From an uncultured Arachnia sp. (GTDB lineage Bacteria; Actinomycetota; Actinomycetes; Propionibacteriales; Propionibacteriaceae), in NCBI GenBank assembly GCA_947493995.1, contig CANLTJ010000007.1:1-64000 (forward strand): a stretch of DNA of 64,000 nt, read 5' to 3'. The notes beneath the pieces are model-generated. The model was not told where the DNA came from. It was given only the letters and a program-made list of their open reading frames with translations, and did no database searches. The position numbers and the translations under genes were made by a program. Shown one piece after another: positions 48,151 through 59,544 of the stretch (its first letter is position 1; each line of letters opens with the position of its first letter).

Positions 48151-50058
48151 TCAGACCAGTTGCCCGACAACGACGACCGCGGCGATGGCCACGACCCCGA
48201 TCAGGAAGGTCAGGCCATAGGTGCGGACGTAGCCGTTCTGTGCCCGTCGCAGCCATGATCCGAGGCCACCTGCCATGCTGGCGCTGCCCCTGACGACTCC
48301 ATCCACCACGCTGTGGTCGAAAGCTGCGGTGCCGTCGACCATGCCACGGGTGGGACGGATGATTGCGTACTCGTTCAGGGCATCTCCGTAGAGGTCGGCA
48401 CGTCCGGCGAGGACGAGCGGGTTCTTGGTCACGGGAACGGTGCGGGGAACGCCACCGCGGTGGAGGAACCAGCCCACGGCAACGCCGAGCGCCACCACGG
48501 CCAGCGTGATCAGCGCAATGGGCGTGAATGTGAGCAGTCCCGTCTCGTGAATTTCGTGGCCGGTTGCCGGTGCCAACCACCCCTGGATCCAGCCGTTCAT
48601 CGCCAGACCCGCTCCGAGCGAGAGCACCGCGAGGACGATCAGGGGGACGGTCATGGTCAGCGGGGATTCGTGGGGGTGCACGTCGTCCTTCCAGCGTCGG
48701 TCCCCGAAGAACGTCATGATCATCAGCCGGGTCATGTAGTAAGCGGTGATTCCTGCGCCCAGCAGCGCGAGCACACCGAGGATGATGTTCGACTCGAATG
48801 CCGCCTCGATGATGTGGTCCTTGGAGTAGTAGCCGGCGGTGAAGGGGAAGCCGATGATCGCGAGATATCCGGCGCCGAACGTCAGCGAGGTGATGCGCAT
48901 GACCTTGGCCAGGCCACCGAAGCGACGCATGTCCACCTCGTCGTTCATGCCGTGCATCACGGAGCCGGCTCCGAGGAACATGTTGGCCTTGAAGAATCCG
49001 TGGGTGATGAGGTGGAAAATGGCGAACGCCGCACCGATCGGGCCGAGACCGGCCGCCAGCATCATGTAGCCGATCTGGGACATGGTGGAGCCGGCGAGCA
49101 CCTTCTTGATGTCGTCCTTGCTGGAACCGATCCACGCTCCTGCGAGCAGAGTCACAACACCGACGATGGCGACGGCCAGCGTGGCTGCTTCGCTCATGGC
49201 GTAGATCTCATGGCTGCGGATCACCAAGTAGACACCCGCGGTGACCATCGTGGCGGCGTGGATGAGTGCGGACACCGGCGTCGGGCCCTCCATGGCGTCC
49301 AGGAGCCACGATTGCAGCGGCACCTGGGCGGATTTACCACAGGCACCCACCAGCAGCAGGACACCCAGCAGCGTCGCCCAGAAGCCACTCAGCTGCGGCG
49401 CGCCGGCATTGACGTCAGTGAAGGAGGAGGAGCCGAACAGCGACAGCATGGCGAAGATCGCCATGGCCATCCCCAGGTCACCGACACGGTTGACGACGAA
49501 CGCCTTCTTGCCAGCGGCGGCGGCGGAGGGCTTGTAGGTCCAGAAGCTGATGAGCAGATAGGAGGCGAGGCCGACGCCTTCCCAACCCACGAAGAGGACG
49601 AGGTAGTTGTCCGCCAGTACGAGGATGAGCATCGCGGCGACGAACAGGTTCAGGTACGCGAAGAACTTGCGCCTGTTCTCGTCGTGTTCCATATAGCCGA
49701 TGGAGTAGATGTGGATGAGTGCACCCACGCCCGTGATGAGCAGGACGAAGAGGATCGAGAGCTGGTCCACCAGCAACCCCACCTCGATGCTCCAACTCCC
49801 GGTGGCAATCCACTCGTACAGCGGCACGGATACCGCCCTCGATGCCTCATCCGACGACAGCATCTGCAGGAACAGCAGCAGCCCGATGACGAATGAGGCG
49901 ATCGTGGCGGCTGTCGCCAGCAAGTGCCCCCAGTCGTCGGATCGACGGCCGAGCACCAACAGCAGTGCGGCGCACACCAGTGGGATGGCGATCACGAGCC
50001 ACGCGAGGCTGAAGAGCCCGGTGGCCGGTACCGCAGGAATGATTTCCAGGAGTTGCAC
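48151..50058 (-). CDS. nuoL: NADH-quinone oxidoreductase subunit L
   Basis: Largest antiporter-like subunit, 635 residues with about 16 spans. Motifs include YMEHDENRRKFFAYLNLFVA, FVGWEGVGLASYLLI, CGKSAQVPLQSWLLDAMEGP and SKDDIKKVLAGSTMSQIGYM. The C-terminal part should form the lateral helix along the membrane arm. It starts 11 bases after nuoK. Confidence 0.97.
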   Translation of the reverse strand: MQLLEIIPAVPATGLFSLAWLVIAIPLVCAALLLVLGRRSDDWGHLLATAATIASFVIGLLLFLQMLSSDEASRAVSVPLYEWIATGSWSIEVGLLVDQLSILFVLLITGVGALIHIYSIGYMEHDENRRKFFAYLNLFVAAMLILVLADNYLVLFVGWEGVGLASYLLISFWTYKPSAAAAGKKAFVVNRVGDLGMAMAIFAMLSLFGSSSFTDVNAGAPQLSGFWATLLGVLLLVGACGKSAQVPLQSWLLDAMEGPTPVSALIHAATMVTAGVYLVIRSHEIYAMSEAATLAVAIVGVVTLLAGAWIGSSKDDIKKVLAGSTMSQIGYMMLAAGLGPIGAAFAIFHLITHGFFKANMFLGAGSVMHGMNDEVDMRRFGGLAKVMRITSLTFGAGYLAIIGFPFTAGYYSKDHIIEAAFESNIILGVLALLGAGITAYYMTRLMIMTFFGDRRWKDDVHPHESPLTMTVPLIVLAVLSLGAGLAMNGWIQGWLAPATGHEIHETGLLTFTPIALITLAVVALGVAVGWFLHRGGVPRTVPVTKNPLVLAGRADLYGDALNEYAIIRPTRGMVDGTAAFDHSVVDGVVRGSASMAGGLGSWLRRAQNGYVRTYGLTFLIGVVAIAAVVVVGQLV

Positions 50059-50069
50059 TCTTCAGCCCT

Positions 50070-50369
50070 CTAGAACTTCAGCAGGTTCGCGTCGTCGACG
50101 GATGCCGAGCGGCGTGAGCGATAGATGGACACGATGATCGCCAGTCCGACGACGACTTCCGCGGCTGCGACAACCATCACGAAGAACGACGCCACCTGGC
50201 CATCCAGGTTGCCGTGCTGCCTCGCGAACGTCACGAAAGAGAGGTTGGTGGCGTTCAACATGAGCTCGACGCTCATGAAGGCGATGATCGCGTTGCGGCG
50301 CAGCAGGAACCCGATGACCCCGACTGTGAACAGAATCGCCGACAGGACCAGATACGGCTCGGAGGTCAC
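50070..50369 (-). CDS. nuoK: NADH-quinone oxidoreductase subunit K
   Basis: 99-residue membrane subunit with three spans and the two glutamates expected in proton transfer ([14 protein letters not shown] and [11 protein letters not shown]). GTG start overlapping the nuoJ stop by four bases. Confidence 0.96.
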   Translation of the reverse strand: MTSEPYLVLSAILFTVGVIGFLLRRNAIIAFMSVELMLNATNLSFVTFARQHGNLDGQVASFFVMVVAAAEVVVGLAIIVSIYRSRRSASVDDANLLKF

Positions 50370-51187
50370 AGGTCTTCTCCTTCGGCTTCGGCCTCCGCGC
50401 GCTCGATGGCGGCGAATGCGCTCGCGGTGGGACGACGGAGCGAGTTCACCTCGACGATGACGCCACGGGCCCGCAGAATGGGTGATACCGACAACTCAGA
50501 GACCGAACCGTCGGGCAACAGTGCCGGTACGTGAATGGCATTGTGCCGCGAGAAGACGCCCGAGTTCGGCAGCGGACCGGGATGGACACCCTCGCTCGCG
50601 TAGCGGTGGATGCGTTCTTCCGACTGCTCCAGCTGTGTCTTCTTGGCCTTGAGCCGTTCGCCGTGGGCGAGGACCATGGCACCGAGGGCGGCGGTGATCA
50701 GCAGAGCAGCTGTCGCCTCGAAGATGAACACGTAGCGCGTGAAGAGCAGGGCGGCGATTCCCTGAAGGTTGCCGCCCAGCTCGGCGTTTGCTGCTTCGAG
50801 ACCAACGGGTGGGGTGGTGAACACCCGGCCGCCGAAGGCGAACAGCACCAGTGCGATGAGACCGACTGCCGCCGCGATGGAGGCGACGCGGTGACCCTTC
50901 AGCACCTCAACGACGGAGTCCCGGCTGTCCACGCCCACCAGCATGACGACGAAGAGGAACAGCATGAGAATGGCGCCGGTGTAGACGATGATCTGGACAA
51001 CGAACAGGAACGGAGCGTCCTGCGCGGCGTACAGCACGGCGAGCCCGATCATGACGCCGGCGATGCAGATTGCCGAGTGGACGGGTTTGCGCGCGATCAC
51101 CATGCCCAGGGCAAGCACCACCATGATGGGGGCGCAGACCCAGAAAGCAACCTGATCCCCGGTGACCAGGGGGATGAGCGTGGTCAC
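50366..51187 (-). CDS. nuoJ: NADH-quinone oxidoreductase subunit J
   Basis: 273 residues from a GTG at 51187 that overlaps the nuoI stop (GTGA). Five N-terminal spans contain [20 protein letters not shown], the pi-bulge region of the family. After the last span there are about 90 polar residues, a C-terminal extension seen in many actinobacterial NuoJ proteins. Confidence 0.95.
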   Translation of the reverse strand: MTTLIPLVTGDQVAFWVCAPIMVVLALGMVIARKPVHSAICIAGVMIGLAVLYAAQDAPFLFVVQIIVYTGAILMLFLFVVMLVGVDSRDSVVEVLKGHRVASIAAAVGLIALVLFAFGGRVFTTPPVGLEAANAELGGNLQGIAALLFTRYVFIFEATAALLITAALGAMVLAHGERLKAKKTQLEQSEERIHRYASEGVHPGPLPNSGVFSRHNAIHVPALLPDGSVSELSVSPILRARGVIVEVNSLRRPTASAFAAIERAEAEAEGEDL

Positions 51188-51741
51188 TGCGTCACTCCTT
51201 TGCTCGGGGCGGCGGTCCGGGTGTCGGGCTGACCCGTGTCCGGCAGTCCCAGGAAGTACGTCTGCTCGTCGTCGCCGAGGCGACGGGGATGGGGTGGCTG
51301 TTCCATACCGGGCAGCAGTGGCGCGAGCAGGTCGTCCTTCTCGTAGATCAGGCTGGCGCGGGTGTTGTCCGCGAGCTTGAACTCGTTCGTCATGGTCAAC
51401 GCCCGCGTGGGGCACGCCTCGATGCAGAGGCCACAGAAGATGCAGCGCAGGTAGTTGATCTGGTAGACGTGTCCGTACCGCTCGCCCGGGGAGAAGCGTT
51501 GGTCCTCAGTGTTGTCGGCACCCTCAACGTAGATCGCGTCTGCGGGACACGCCCAGGCGCACAGCTCGCACCCGACACACTTTTCCAGCCCGTCCGGCCA
51601 GCGGTTCAGCTGGTGCCTGCCGTGGAAGCGCGGCATCGTGACCTTTTCCTTGCCCTTCTCGGGGTACCCCTGGGTGAAGGGCTTGCGGAAGATGGTGCTC
51701 AGCGTGATGCCGAACCCGGCCCACGGATCAAACAGTCCCAT
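51184..51741 (-). CDS. nuoI: NADH-quinone oxidoreductase subunit I
   Basis: Peripheral-arm protein with two [4Fe-4S] clusters (N6a, N6b), 185 residues. The cysteine sets are [12 protein letters not shown] and [12 protein letters not shown]. The ATG shares its A with the nuoH stop. A proline- and acid-containing tail of about 40 residues extends beyond the core. Confidence 0.97.
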   Translation of the reverse strand: MGLFDPWAGFGITLSTIFRKPFTQGYPEKGKEKVTMPRFHGRHQLNRWPDGLEKCVGCELCAWACPADAIYVEGADNTEDQRFSPGERYGHVYQINYLRCIFCGLCIEACPTRALTMTNEFKLADNTRASLIYEKDDLLAPLLPGMEQPPHPRRLGDDEQTYFLGLPDTGQPDTRTAAPSKGVTQ

Positions 51742-53039
51742 CAGATTTCCTCACCGTCGTGAACGTCATCAGTGCCTGATGCACGAACAACCCCAGCCAT
51801 TTCGGGTAGTTGCTGTCCTGGTCGCGGCGGCACCGGGTAGCCGCCGGCGAAGGCGTCGAAGGGGGCGTCGAAGTCGATCTCCTCGTCGTCGGTGCCCTTG
51901 TCCGTGGTTCCGCTCACGGCGATCAGGATGGCGAGAAGGAGAATGGCCAATGGCAGCGTGTATCCCGGTGCGATGGCAATCATCACGATCCACAGCAGGG
52001 AGATCGGAATCAGCTTCTTCCAGCCGAGGTCCATCAGCTGGTCGTAGCGGAAGCGCGGAAGCGTCCCACGGAGCCACACGAATATCGAGAACACGAGCTG
52101 GACCTTGATCACGAAGATGATCGGTCCCAACCATGCGTTGTCGGCAATGAATGGAATCAGGTTCAGCGGCCACGGCGGCAGGTAGCCACCGAGGAAGAGT
52201 GTCACCGCAACGGCCGAGACCGTGACCATGTTGATGTACTCCGCCAGGAAGTAGAGCGCGTAGCGGAAGCCCGAGTACTCGGTCATGTAGCCGGCCACGA
52301 GCTCGGATTCGCACTCGGGAAGGTCGAAGGGGGCCCGGTTGGTCTCACCCACCATGGTGATGCCGTAGATGATCATGGACGGCAGCAGGAGCAGACCGTG
52401 CCAGCCGGGGATACCAAGATCGAATTCCGTGCCGGTGAACGGTATCTGGAACTGCAGCGTCTCGGCCTGCTGTTCGACGATGCTCGCCGTGGACATGGTG
52501 CCGGTGAGTACGAAGACACCCACGATCGACAGGCCCATGGCAACTTCGTAGGAGATCATCTGCGCCGAGGACCGGATCGAGCCCAGGAAGGCGTAGGTGT
52601 TGTTCGAGGCCCAGCCAGCGAGGACGATGCCGTAGATCCCAATGGAGGCGATGGCGATCACGAACAGCACAGCGACCGGTAGGTCCGTCAGCTGGAGTCG
52701 GGTGGTGACGCCGAAGATCTCCACCTCGCCGCCGAAGGGCAGCACCGTCCACGTGGTGAAGGCCGCCACGCCGGTCAGGACCGGGGCGAGGTTGAAGACC
52801 CACTTGTCGGTCTTGGTCGGGCTGAAGTCCTCCTTCAGGAGTGCCTTCGAGCCATCAGCCAATGCCTGCCCGAGACCGAGAGGTCCGTTCATGATGGGGC
52901 CCAGCCGGTGCTGCATCTTGCCCACCAGCCGACGCTCGTACCAGACGTTGAAGATCGTCCAAACCAGCAGCACTACGAACAGCAGCACCACCTTGATCAG
53001 GATCAGCCACCAAGGGTCTGAAAAGAAGATGTCCATCAT
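51741..53039 (-). CDS. nuoH: NADH-quinone oxidoreductase subunit H
   Basis: Quinone-chamber membrane subunit, 432 residues with eight main spans. [20 protein letters not shown] and [21 protein letters not shown] mark the conserved loops lining the quinone tunnel. About 60 acidic, polar residues form a C-terminal extension. Start overlaps the nuoG stop by four bases. Confidence 0.97.
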   Translation of the reverse strand: MMDIFFSDPWWLILIKVVLLFVVLLVWTIFNVWYERRLVGKMQHRLGPIMNGPLGLGQALADGSKALLKEDFSPTKTDKWVFNLAPVLTGVAAFTTWTVLPFGGEVEIFGVTTRLQLTDLPVAVLFVIAIASIGIYGIVLAGWASNNTYAFLGSIRSSAQMISYEVAMGLSIVGVFVLTGTMSTASIVEQQAETLQFQIPFTGTEFDLGIPGWHGLLLLPSMIIYGITMVGETNRAPFDLPECESELVAGYMTEYSGFRYALYFLAEYINMVTVSAVAVTLFLGGYLPPWPLNLIPFIADNAWLGPIIFVIKVQLVFSIFVWLRGTLPRFRYDQLMDLGWKKLIPISLLWIVMIAIAPGYTLPLAILLLAILIAVSGTTDKGTDDEEIDFDAPFDAFAGGYPVPPRPGQQLPEMAGVVRASGTDDVHDGEEI

Positions 53040-55453
53040 GCCACTCCCTCTTCGACAGCCACGGCGTCCACGGCGACAGTCTCGCCCGGAGTCGCGGCGA
53101 GACGATCACCCTGGCCGATGCCGGGGTTCATGGGTACCCATACGACGCCGTCGACCATGCCCGGGGTGAGCATCACCGGCAGCATCAGACGACGCTGGCC
53201 ATGTCCGACGGACACAACGTCCACGGCACCGAGAGCTGACACCGTCGCCGGTGACATCCGCGCGACGGCGGGACGCGCCGTAGCGCGCAACGCCAGCTCA
53301 TGGTCGTTCCCGCTGGAGCCATCCAGCAGCTGACGCCAGCTGGCGAGCACCAGACCATCGGAGTCCGCAGCCTTCCCCGCATCCGGGACGCTCGGCGAGA
53401 CGGGAAGGTCACCCTCCCAGACGCCGAGCTCGGAAAGATCCAGCCGCGCAGCTGCCGGGGTGCGGAACCCGAGGTCTTTGCCCAGTGCGTCCGCCAGAGC
53501 TGCGAGGATGCGCAGATCGGTCATGGGTGACCGCGGCGTCTTGATGACGATGTTGACCTCCCGCTCGCGCTGTTCCCAGTTCAGGAAGTGTCCCGACTGC
53601 TCCTCGAGGAGCGCCGCCGGGAAGACCACGTCGGCGCGCTCGGTGACGGCACTCTGGCGCTGCTCGATGCTGACGACGAACCCGGCATTCTCGAGCCCCG
53701 CCAGCACGGCGTCGGGATCTCCCATGTCATGAGGATCCACGCCGGCGACGACGAGAGCCTTCAATTCCCCGGCGGCAGCCGCGCGCACCTGCGCCTCGGC
53801 GGAGAGGCCGGGGTCACTACTGAGGCCACTCGCACCCCAAGCGGCGGCCACGTCGACCCGCGCCGCGGCATCGGCCAGCGGGCGTCCGCCCGGCAGGAGG
53901 TTTGGCATGCAACCAGCCCTGATGGCACCCAGCTCTCCCGCGCGACGCGGGATCCATGCCATCCGAGCCTGAGAGTTCCGCGACGCGGCTGCGACGGCGG
54001 AGAGGAGTCCGGGCTGCATCGCAGCGCGCTCCCCCACCAGGATGATCGCGCCGGCGTCGAGTTCCAGCGCTGCGAGAGCAGCGGCTTCACCGCCGGGCGC
54101 CACAGGCACAACCTCTGCGGTCAACTTCTGGGAACCTCTCGACGCGAACGGGGCCAGGGTGGTCACCCTCAACGTCTTCTTGCGCACAGCCTTGCGGAGG
54201 CGCAGGAAGACGATCGGTGACTCGTCCTCCGGCTCGAAAGCCACCAGCACCACGTGCTGGGCCGCTTCCAGATCCGCGTATGTCACGGACTCGGAGAAGC
54301 TGCGGCCTGCGACGTTTGCTGCGATGAAGTCCGCCTCCTCATCCGAATGTGGGCGGGACCGGTGATCGATGTTGTTTGTGCCCAGCACCCCGCGCGCGAA
54401 CCGCGAGTACGCGTAGGCGTTCTCCACGCTCAGACGGCCACCGGTCAGCACACCGACCTCGCGACCGGCCGCCCTCAGACCGCCAACCGCCACATCGATG
54501 GCCTCGGGCCAGCTCGCGGGCTGCAGAACCCCGTCCCGCCGCACCAAGGGACGCGTGATGCGATCGTCACCGCGTCCGTACATGAAGCCGAAGCGACCCT
54601 TGTCGCAGCTCCACTCCTCATTGACCTGGGGATCGTGGCCGGCCAGCCGGCGCTTGACCTGGTGGTGTCGGTGATCGCTGCGCAACTCGCAGCCGGACGC
54701 GCAGTGCTCGCACGTGGTGGTGACGGACACCAGATCGAACGGGCGGGCCTGGAAGCGGTATGCGGCCGAGGTCAGCGCGCCGACGGGGCAGATCTGGATG
54801 ACGTTGCCGGAGAAGTAGGAGTCGTAGGGATCCGTTTCGTAGGTTCCCACTTGCTGCAGCGCACCGCGCTCGACGAGCTCGATGAACGGGTCACCGGAGA
54901 TCTGCTCGGAGAAGCGGGTGCACCGAGCACACAGCACGCAGCGTTCGCGATCCAGAAGGATCTGGGCCGAAATGCTGACCGGTTTGGGAAAGGTGCGTTT
55001 GAGCGCGCCGAAGCGGGATTCACCGTCTCCGTGGCTCAGCGCCTGGTTCTGCAGCGGGCACTCGCCCCCCTTGTCGCAGATGGGGCAGTCCAAGGGGTGG
55101 TTGATCAGCAGGAGCTCGAGCATTCCCCGCTGCGCCTTGTGGGCGACGGGGGAGGTGACCTGTGTGTTGACGACCATTCCCTCGGCTACCGGCATGGTGC
55201 AGGACGCCTGAGGCTTGGGGAATCCGCGACCGTTCCCGGCGTCGGGAATCTCCACCATGCACTGGCGGCAGGCGCCGACCGGATCCAGCAGGGGGTGGTC
55301 ACAGAACCGCGGGATGGCGGTGCCGATCATTTCCGCCGCCCGGATGATCAACGTACCCTTCGGTACGCTGACGGAGGTGCCGTCGACCGTCAGGTTGACA
55401 TGATCCGGCTTCTTCGCAACTTCGGACGTGGTGTTCTTCGCATCGACGCTCAC
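53036..55453 (-). CDS. nuoG: NADH-quinone oxidoreductase subunit G
   Basis: Iron-sulfur chain subunit, 805 residues from a GTG at 55453 that overlaps the nuoF stop. In order: a [2Fe-2S] domain (RFCDHPLLDPVGACRQCMVE), [4Fe-4S] ligands in CPICDKGGECPL, CVLCARC, and the extra N7 set CEHCASGC with a later SCDKGRF. The molybdopterin-like C-terminal domain lacks a cofactor, as is normal. Confidence 0.96.
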   Translation of the reverse strand: MSVDAKNTTSEVAKKPDHVNLTVDGTSVSVPKGTLIIRAAEMIGTAIPRFCDHPLLDPVGACRQCMVEIPDAGNGRGFPKPQASCTMPVAEGMVVNTQVTSPVAHKAQRGMLELLLINHPLDCPICDKGGECPLQNQALSHGDGESRFGALKRTFPKPVSISAQILLDRERCVLCARCTRFSEQISGDPFIELVERGALQQVGTYETDPYDSYFSGNVIQICPVGALTSAAYRFQARPFDLVSVTTTCEHCASGCELRSDHRHHQVKRRLAGHDPQVNEEWSCDKGRFGFMYGRGDDRITRPLVRRDGVLQPASWPEAIDVAVGGLRAAGREVGVLTGGRLSVENAYAYSRFARGVLGTNNIDHRSRPHSDEEADFIAANVAGRSFSESVTYADLEAAQHVVLVAFEPEDESPIVFLRLRKAVRKKTLRVTTLAPFASRGSQKLTAEVVPVAPGGEAAALAALELDAGAIILVGERAAMQPGLLSAVAAASRNSQARMAWIPRRAGELGAIRAGCMPNLLPGGRPLADAAARVDVAAAWGASGLSSDPGLSAEAQVRAAAAGELKALVVAGVDPHDMGDPDAVLAGLENAGFVVSIEQRQSAVTERADVVFPAALLEEQSGHFLNWEQREREVNIVIKTPRSPMTDLRILAALADALGKDLGFRTPAAARLDLSELGVWEGDLPVSPSVPDAGKAADSDGLVLASWRQLLDGSSGNDHELALRATARPAVARMSPATVSALGAVDVVSVGHGQRRLMLPVMLTPGMVDGVVWVPMNPGIGQGDRLAATPGETVAVDAVAVEEGVA

Positions 55454-56763
55454 CGCAGATCTCCTTCCGTAGCGAACAGTGCGCTCCTGCCGTAGGGGAA
55501 CAGCTCCCACGCGGGGGTGGTGTAGCCCTGTTCGAACTCTTCCCGGAAATACTTCACGGCACTGACGATTGCAGCGACACCGCCGTCGGCCAGTGCGCAG
55601 AACGAGCGCCCCCCAATGTTGTCACAGATGTCCAGCATCTTGTCGACATCCCCGGGTTGAGCGGTACCCGCCTCAAAACGCATCAATAGTTGCACAAGCC
55701 ACCAGAAGCCCTCACGGCAGGGGGTGCATTTACCACAGGACTCGTGCTTGTAGAACTCCACCCAACGCAGCGTGGTGCGCACCACCGAGGTGGTTTCGTC
55801 GAAGACCTGGAGGGCTTTGGTCCCCAGCATGGTGCCGGCCTCGGCCATGCTCTCGTAGTCGAGTGGGAGATCCAGGTGTTCGGCAGTGAGGATGGGGGTG
55901 GATGAGCCTCCGGGGGTGAAGAACTTCAGTTCGTGGCCGGCGCGGACACCACCCGCCAGGTCCAGCAGTTGGCGCAGGGTCACTCCCAGAGGCGCCTCGA
56001 ACTGTCCGGCGCGCTGCACGTGCCCGGACAGGGAGTACAGCGTCATGCCCTTCGACTTCTCCGTGCCCATGGACTGGAACCAGTTGATCCCGTTGGTCAG
56101 GATGCTGGGGACCGAGGCAATGGATTCGACGTTGTTGATGACCGTGGGTGAGGCGTAGAGGCCTGCGACGGCGGGGAATGGGGGGCGGAGTCTGGGCTGG
56201 CCGCGGCGCCCCTCGAGGGAGTCCAGCAGTGCGGTTTCCTCGCCGCAGATGTAGGCGCCCGCGCCGGCATGGACGATGATGTCCAGATCGAAGCCGGAGC
56301 CCAGCACGTTCTTGCCGATATAGCCAGCGGCGCGCGCCTCCGCCACAGCCTGCTGCAGCCGGCGGATGATGTGGAGCACTTCGCCGCGGCAGTAGATGAA
56401 GGCTGTGTTGCATCCGATGGCGAAGGAGGAGATGATCACGCCCTCCACCAGCGTGTGGGGTGATGCCATCATCAACGGCATGTCCTTGCAGGTTCCCGGC
56501 TCCGACTCGTCCGCATTGACGACGAGGTAGGTGGGGTTCGGGTTGTCCTGCGGCACGAAGGACCACTTCATGCCGGTGGGAAATCCCGCTCCTCCGCGGC
56601 CACGCAGACCAGCTTCCTTGACCAGCGACGTCACGTCGGCAGGCAACATCTCCAGTGCTCTACGAAGGCCTGTGTACCCGCCGATGCTCTCGTAGCGTTC
56701 CAGCGTCCATGACTTGTCGTTGTCCCAGTCGGCGGACAGGACTGGTGTGAGGAGATCGGTCAC
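55450..56763 (-). CDS. nuoF: NADH-quinone oxidoreductase subunit F
   Basis: NADH- and FMN-binding subunit, 437 residues. GLRGRGGAGFPTGMKWSF binds NADH, AGAYICGEETALLDSLEG FMN, and HESCGKCTPCREG with a downstream cysteine holds cluster N3. It overlaps nuoE by four bases. Confidence 0.98.
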   Translation of the reverse strand: MTDLLTPVLSADWDNDKSWTLERYESIGGYTGLRRALEMLPADVTSLVKEAGLRGRGGAGFPTGMKWSFVPQDNPNPTYLVVNADESEPGTCKDMPLMMASPHTLVEGVIISSFAIGCNTAFIYCRGEVLHIIRRLQQAVAEARAAGYIGKNVLGSGFDLDIIVHAGAGAYICGEETALLDSLEGRRGQPRLRPPFPAVAGLYASPTVINNVESIASVPSILTNGINWFQSMGTEKSKGMTLYSLSGHVQRAGQFEAPLGVTLRQLLDLAGGVRAGHELKFFTPGGSSTPILTAEHLDLPLDYESMAEAGTMLGTKALQVFDETTSVVRTTLRWVEFYKHESCGKCTPCREGFWWLVQLLMRFEAGTAQPGDVDKMLDICDNIGGRSFCALADGGVAAIVSAVKYFREEFEQGYTTPAWELFPYGRSALFATEGDLR

Positions 56764-57503
56764 TTCACTTCCTCGGTTTCTTCAGGTGAGTTGGTGGCCC
56801 GGGGCTCAGGAGCGCTCCAGTTGTTCTCCCGGGCGATGCCCAGCCCCAGCAGACTCGCCGGACCGCCCGAGGGGCCTTCGTTGGCGCGACCGTCGGGGAA
56901 TCCGGCCAGCACACGCTCTGCGGCGCGCCACGAGGTCAGTCCCGCACCTCGAGTTGAGGTGACCTCCTCGTCGTTCATCAGCGCGTCCAGCAACTGCTCG
57001 GTGGTCTCGGGGCTCATATTGTCGAAGAACTCCCAGTTGACCATCACCACCGGCGCATAGTCGCAGGCGGCGTTGCACTCGAGGCGCTCGAGCGAGACTT
57101 TCCCGCACGGCGTGGTCTGGCCCTCGTCGATACCGAGTTTGGTCTTGGCCTGCTCGAGGAGAATGTCGCCGCCCATCACCGCACACAACGCGGTGGTGCA
57201 GACGCCCACGTGATGAGTACCGGCGGGCCGCCGCTTGTACATGGTGTAGAAGGTGGCCACGCCCGAGACCTGAGCGGTGGTGATCCCCAGGATGTCGGCA
57301 CAGACCTCTATCCCGCGTGGGCTGACTCGGCCGTCGACGGACTGCACGAGGTGCAGCATGGGCAACAGCGCGGATCGCGCCTGCGGGTAGCGCTCGGCAA
57401 TCTCGCGCAGTTCGCCGATGGTGGCTGTGTCGATGTTGCTCGACTGGTCCGAGTAGTCCACGGCACCTGAATCGGCGAAGTGACTTTCGAAGTGACCGCT
57501 CAT
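56760..57503 (-). CDS. nuoE: NADH-quinone oxidoreductase subunit E
   Basis: 24-kDa-type subunit with a [2Fe-2S] cluster, 247 residues. Ligands are the cysteines in [15 protein letters not shown] and [15 protein letters not shown]. About 70 residues after the core domain are Gly-, Ala- and Glu-rich and make it longer than minimal NuoE. Overlaps the nuoD stop. Confidence 0.96.
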   Translation of the reverse strand: MSGHFESHFADSGAVDYSDQSSNIDTATIGELREIAERYPQARSALLPMLHLVQSVDGRVSPRGIEVCADILGITTAQVSGVATFYTMYKRRPAGTHHVGVCTTALCAVMGGDILLEQAKTKLGIDEGQTTPCGKVSLERLECNAACDYAPVVMVNWEFFDNMSPETTEQLLDALMNDEEVTSTRGAGLTSWRAAERVLAGFPDGRANEGPSGGPASLLGLGIARENNWSAPEPRATNSPEETEEVK

Positions 57504-58852
57504 CGGTCGACACCTCCAAGGACTGGGTCAATGCTGGCCACGGCCACCACCACGTCGGACATCATGCCGCCCTCACACATCAGGGGAACCGCCTGCAGGT
57601 GGTTGAAGCCTGGGTCACGGACGTGCGCACGGTAGGGGCGGGTACCGCCATCCGATACGAGGTGGACACCCAGCTCACCCTTGGGCGACTCAATGGCCTG
57701 GTACACCTGCCCCACCGGGACTTTGAAGCCCTCGGTGACGATCTTGAAGTGGTGGATCAGGGCCTCCATGGACTCACCCATGATGTGTTTGATGTGTTCG
57801 TTGCTGTTGCCCTGTCCGTCTGCGCCGAGCGACAGCTGTGCCGGCCAGGCAATCTTGGCGTCGGCAACCATGACAGGCTGGCCCTGGGTGCGCTCAAGAC
57901 GCTCCAGGCACTGTTCCACGATCTTCAACGACTCCCACATCTCGGCCTCACGGATGCGGTAGCGGCCGTAGGCATCATTGGTGTCCCATGTGACCGAGTT
58001 GAAGTCATAGGTCTCGTATCCGCAGTAGGGCTGTGTCTTGCGGAGATCCCAGTCGTAGCCGGTGGCCCTGAGAGCCGGGCCCGTGACGCCCATCATCATG
58101 CAGCCGGTGAGGTCCATCATCGCGGTGCCCTCCATCCGGCCCTTGAAGATGGGGTTGGCGTTCATGAAGGACGCGTACTCCGGCAGGTGCTTCTTGAGCC
58201 AGCCGATGACCGTGCGCAGGTGCTCCAGGCCGCCCTCCGGCAGATCGTTGGCAACGCCCCCGGGACGGATGTAGGCGTGGTTCATGCGCAGACCGGACAG
58301 GCCCTCGAGGAAGTCGAGAATCATCTCGCGTTCCCGGAAACCGATGGTCATGACGGTGAGCGCCCCCAGCTCCATCCCTCCAGTGCCGATTGCGATGAGG
58401 TGGGAGGCGATCCGGTTCAGTTCCATCACGAGCACGCGGATGATGGAGGCCCGCTCAGGGATGTCGTCGGTGATGCGGAGCAGCTTCTCCACGGCGAGGC
58501 AGTAGGCAGCCTCATTGAAGAGTGGGGCCACGTAGTCCATCCGGGTCACGAAGGTCACGCCCTGTGTCCAGGTGCGGTACTCCATGTTCTTCTCGATGCC
58601 GGTGTGGAGGAAGCCGATGCCGGGACGGATCGACGTGACGGTCTCGCCGTCCAGCTCAAGGATGAGGCGGAGCACACCGTGCGTGGACGGATGCTGGGGG
58701 CCCATGTTGACGACGATGGTCTCGTCCCCACGTTCAGCCTGCTCGCCCGCGATGTCGTCCCAGTCCCCACCCTGGGCGAGGTAGACACGATCTGCCTGCG
58801 CGTCGCTCGGTGAGGCGAAAATGTCCTCTGCGGCTGCATAGGTGTGGCTCAT
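57500..58852 (-). CDS. nuoD: NADH-quinone oxidoreductase subunit D
   Basis: 49-kDa-type subunit forming the quinone site with NuoB, 450 residues. [31 protein letters not shown] and the C-terminal [21 protein letters not shown] are diagnostic. Starts within the nuoC stop (ATGA). Confidence 0.98.
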   Translation of the reverse strand: MSHTYAAAEDIFASPSDAQADRVYLAQGGDWDDIAGEQAERGDETIVVNMGPQHPSTHGVLRLILELDGETVTSIRPGIGFLHTGIEKNMEYRTWTQGVTFVTRMDYVAPLFNEAAYCLAVEKLLRITDDIPERASIIRVLVMELNRIASHLIAIGTGGMELGALTVMTIGFREREMILDFLEGLSGLRMNHAYIRPGGVANDLPEGGLEHLRTVIGWLKKHLPEYASFMNANPIFKGRMEGTAMMDLTGCMMMGVTGPALRATGYDWDLRKTQPYCGYETYDFNSVTWDTNDAYGRYRIREAEMWESLKIVEQCLERLERTQGQPVMVADAKIAWPAQLSLGADGQGNSNEHIKHIMGESMEALIHHFKIVTEGFKVPVGQVYQAIESPKGELGVHLVSDGGTRPYRAHVRDPGFNHLQAVPLMCEGGMMSDVVVAVASIDPVLGGVDR

Positions 58853-59544
58853 GAGTAGGTTCTCCGATTCTCCGGCGAGGGAACCCAGGCTCCCTTGTAC
58901 TCAACATCTACCCCGCCCAACGGGTAGTCCTTGCGCTGGGGGTGTCCCGCCCAGTCGTCGGGCATGAGGATACGGGTGAGCGCCGGGTGCCCGTCAAAGA
59001 TGACACCGAACATGTCCCAAACCTCGCGTTCGTGCCAGTCGGCCATCGGATAGGTGGCCACCACGGACGGGATGTGGGGGTCGGAATCAGGGCAGGTCAC
59101 CTCGAGGCGCACCCGTCGGTTGTGCGTGAAAGACATCAGTTCATAGATAACGTGCAGCTCGGCGCCCGTGTCCTGCGGGTAGTGCACACCGGAAACGGAC
59201 ATGCACACCTCGAAGCGCAGGTGCGCGTCGTCACGGAACTCGGCAACCACCTCTGCCAGTTCCGAGCGGTCCACGAAGATGGTGAGTTCACCGCGATCGA
59301 ACAGCACCCGGCTGCGCTGCAATGAGGGAACGACTTCGCGTGCCCGGTCCCACAGCGCGTCGAACGGGTCACCGAACGGTGGGCTCGACTGCCCGGGCAT
59401 CTCCAGGGTGCGCTGGATCAGGCCGTATCCGGAGGTGTCCCCCGAGCCGCCGGACCACATGCCTCTCTTGGTGGCGAAGCCGGAGGTGGACGGAACGTCG
59501 GCATCACCGTGCTCGTGCTCGGCCGGAAGGTTCTGCTCACTCAT
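58849..59544 (-). CDS. nuoC: NADH-quinone oxidoreductase subunit C
   Basis: 30-kDa-type subunit, 231 residues from the ATG at 59544, which overlaps the nuoB stop; longer frames enter nuo[21 protein letters not shown] and [16 protein letters not shown] are the family signatures. The first 50 residues are a variable extension. Confidence 0.96.
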   Translation of the reverse strand: MSEQNLPAEHEHGDADVPSTSGFATKRGMWSGGSGDTSGYGLIQRTLEMPGQSSPPFGDPFDALWDRAREVVPSLQRSRVLFDRGELTIFVDRSELAEVVAEFRDDAHLRFEVCMSVSGVHYPQDTGAELHVIYELMSFTHNRRVRLEVTCPDSDPHIPSVVATYPMADWHEREVWDMFGVIFDGHPALTRILMPDDWAGHPQRKDYPLGGVDVEYKGAWVPSPENRRTYS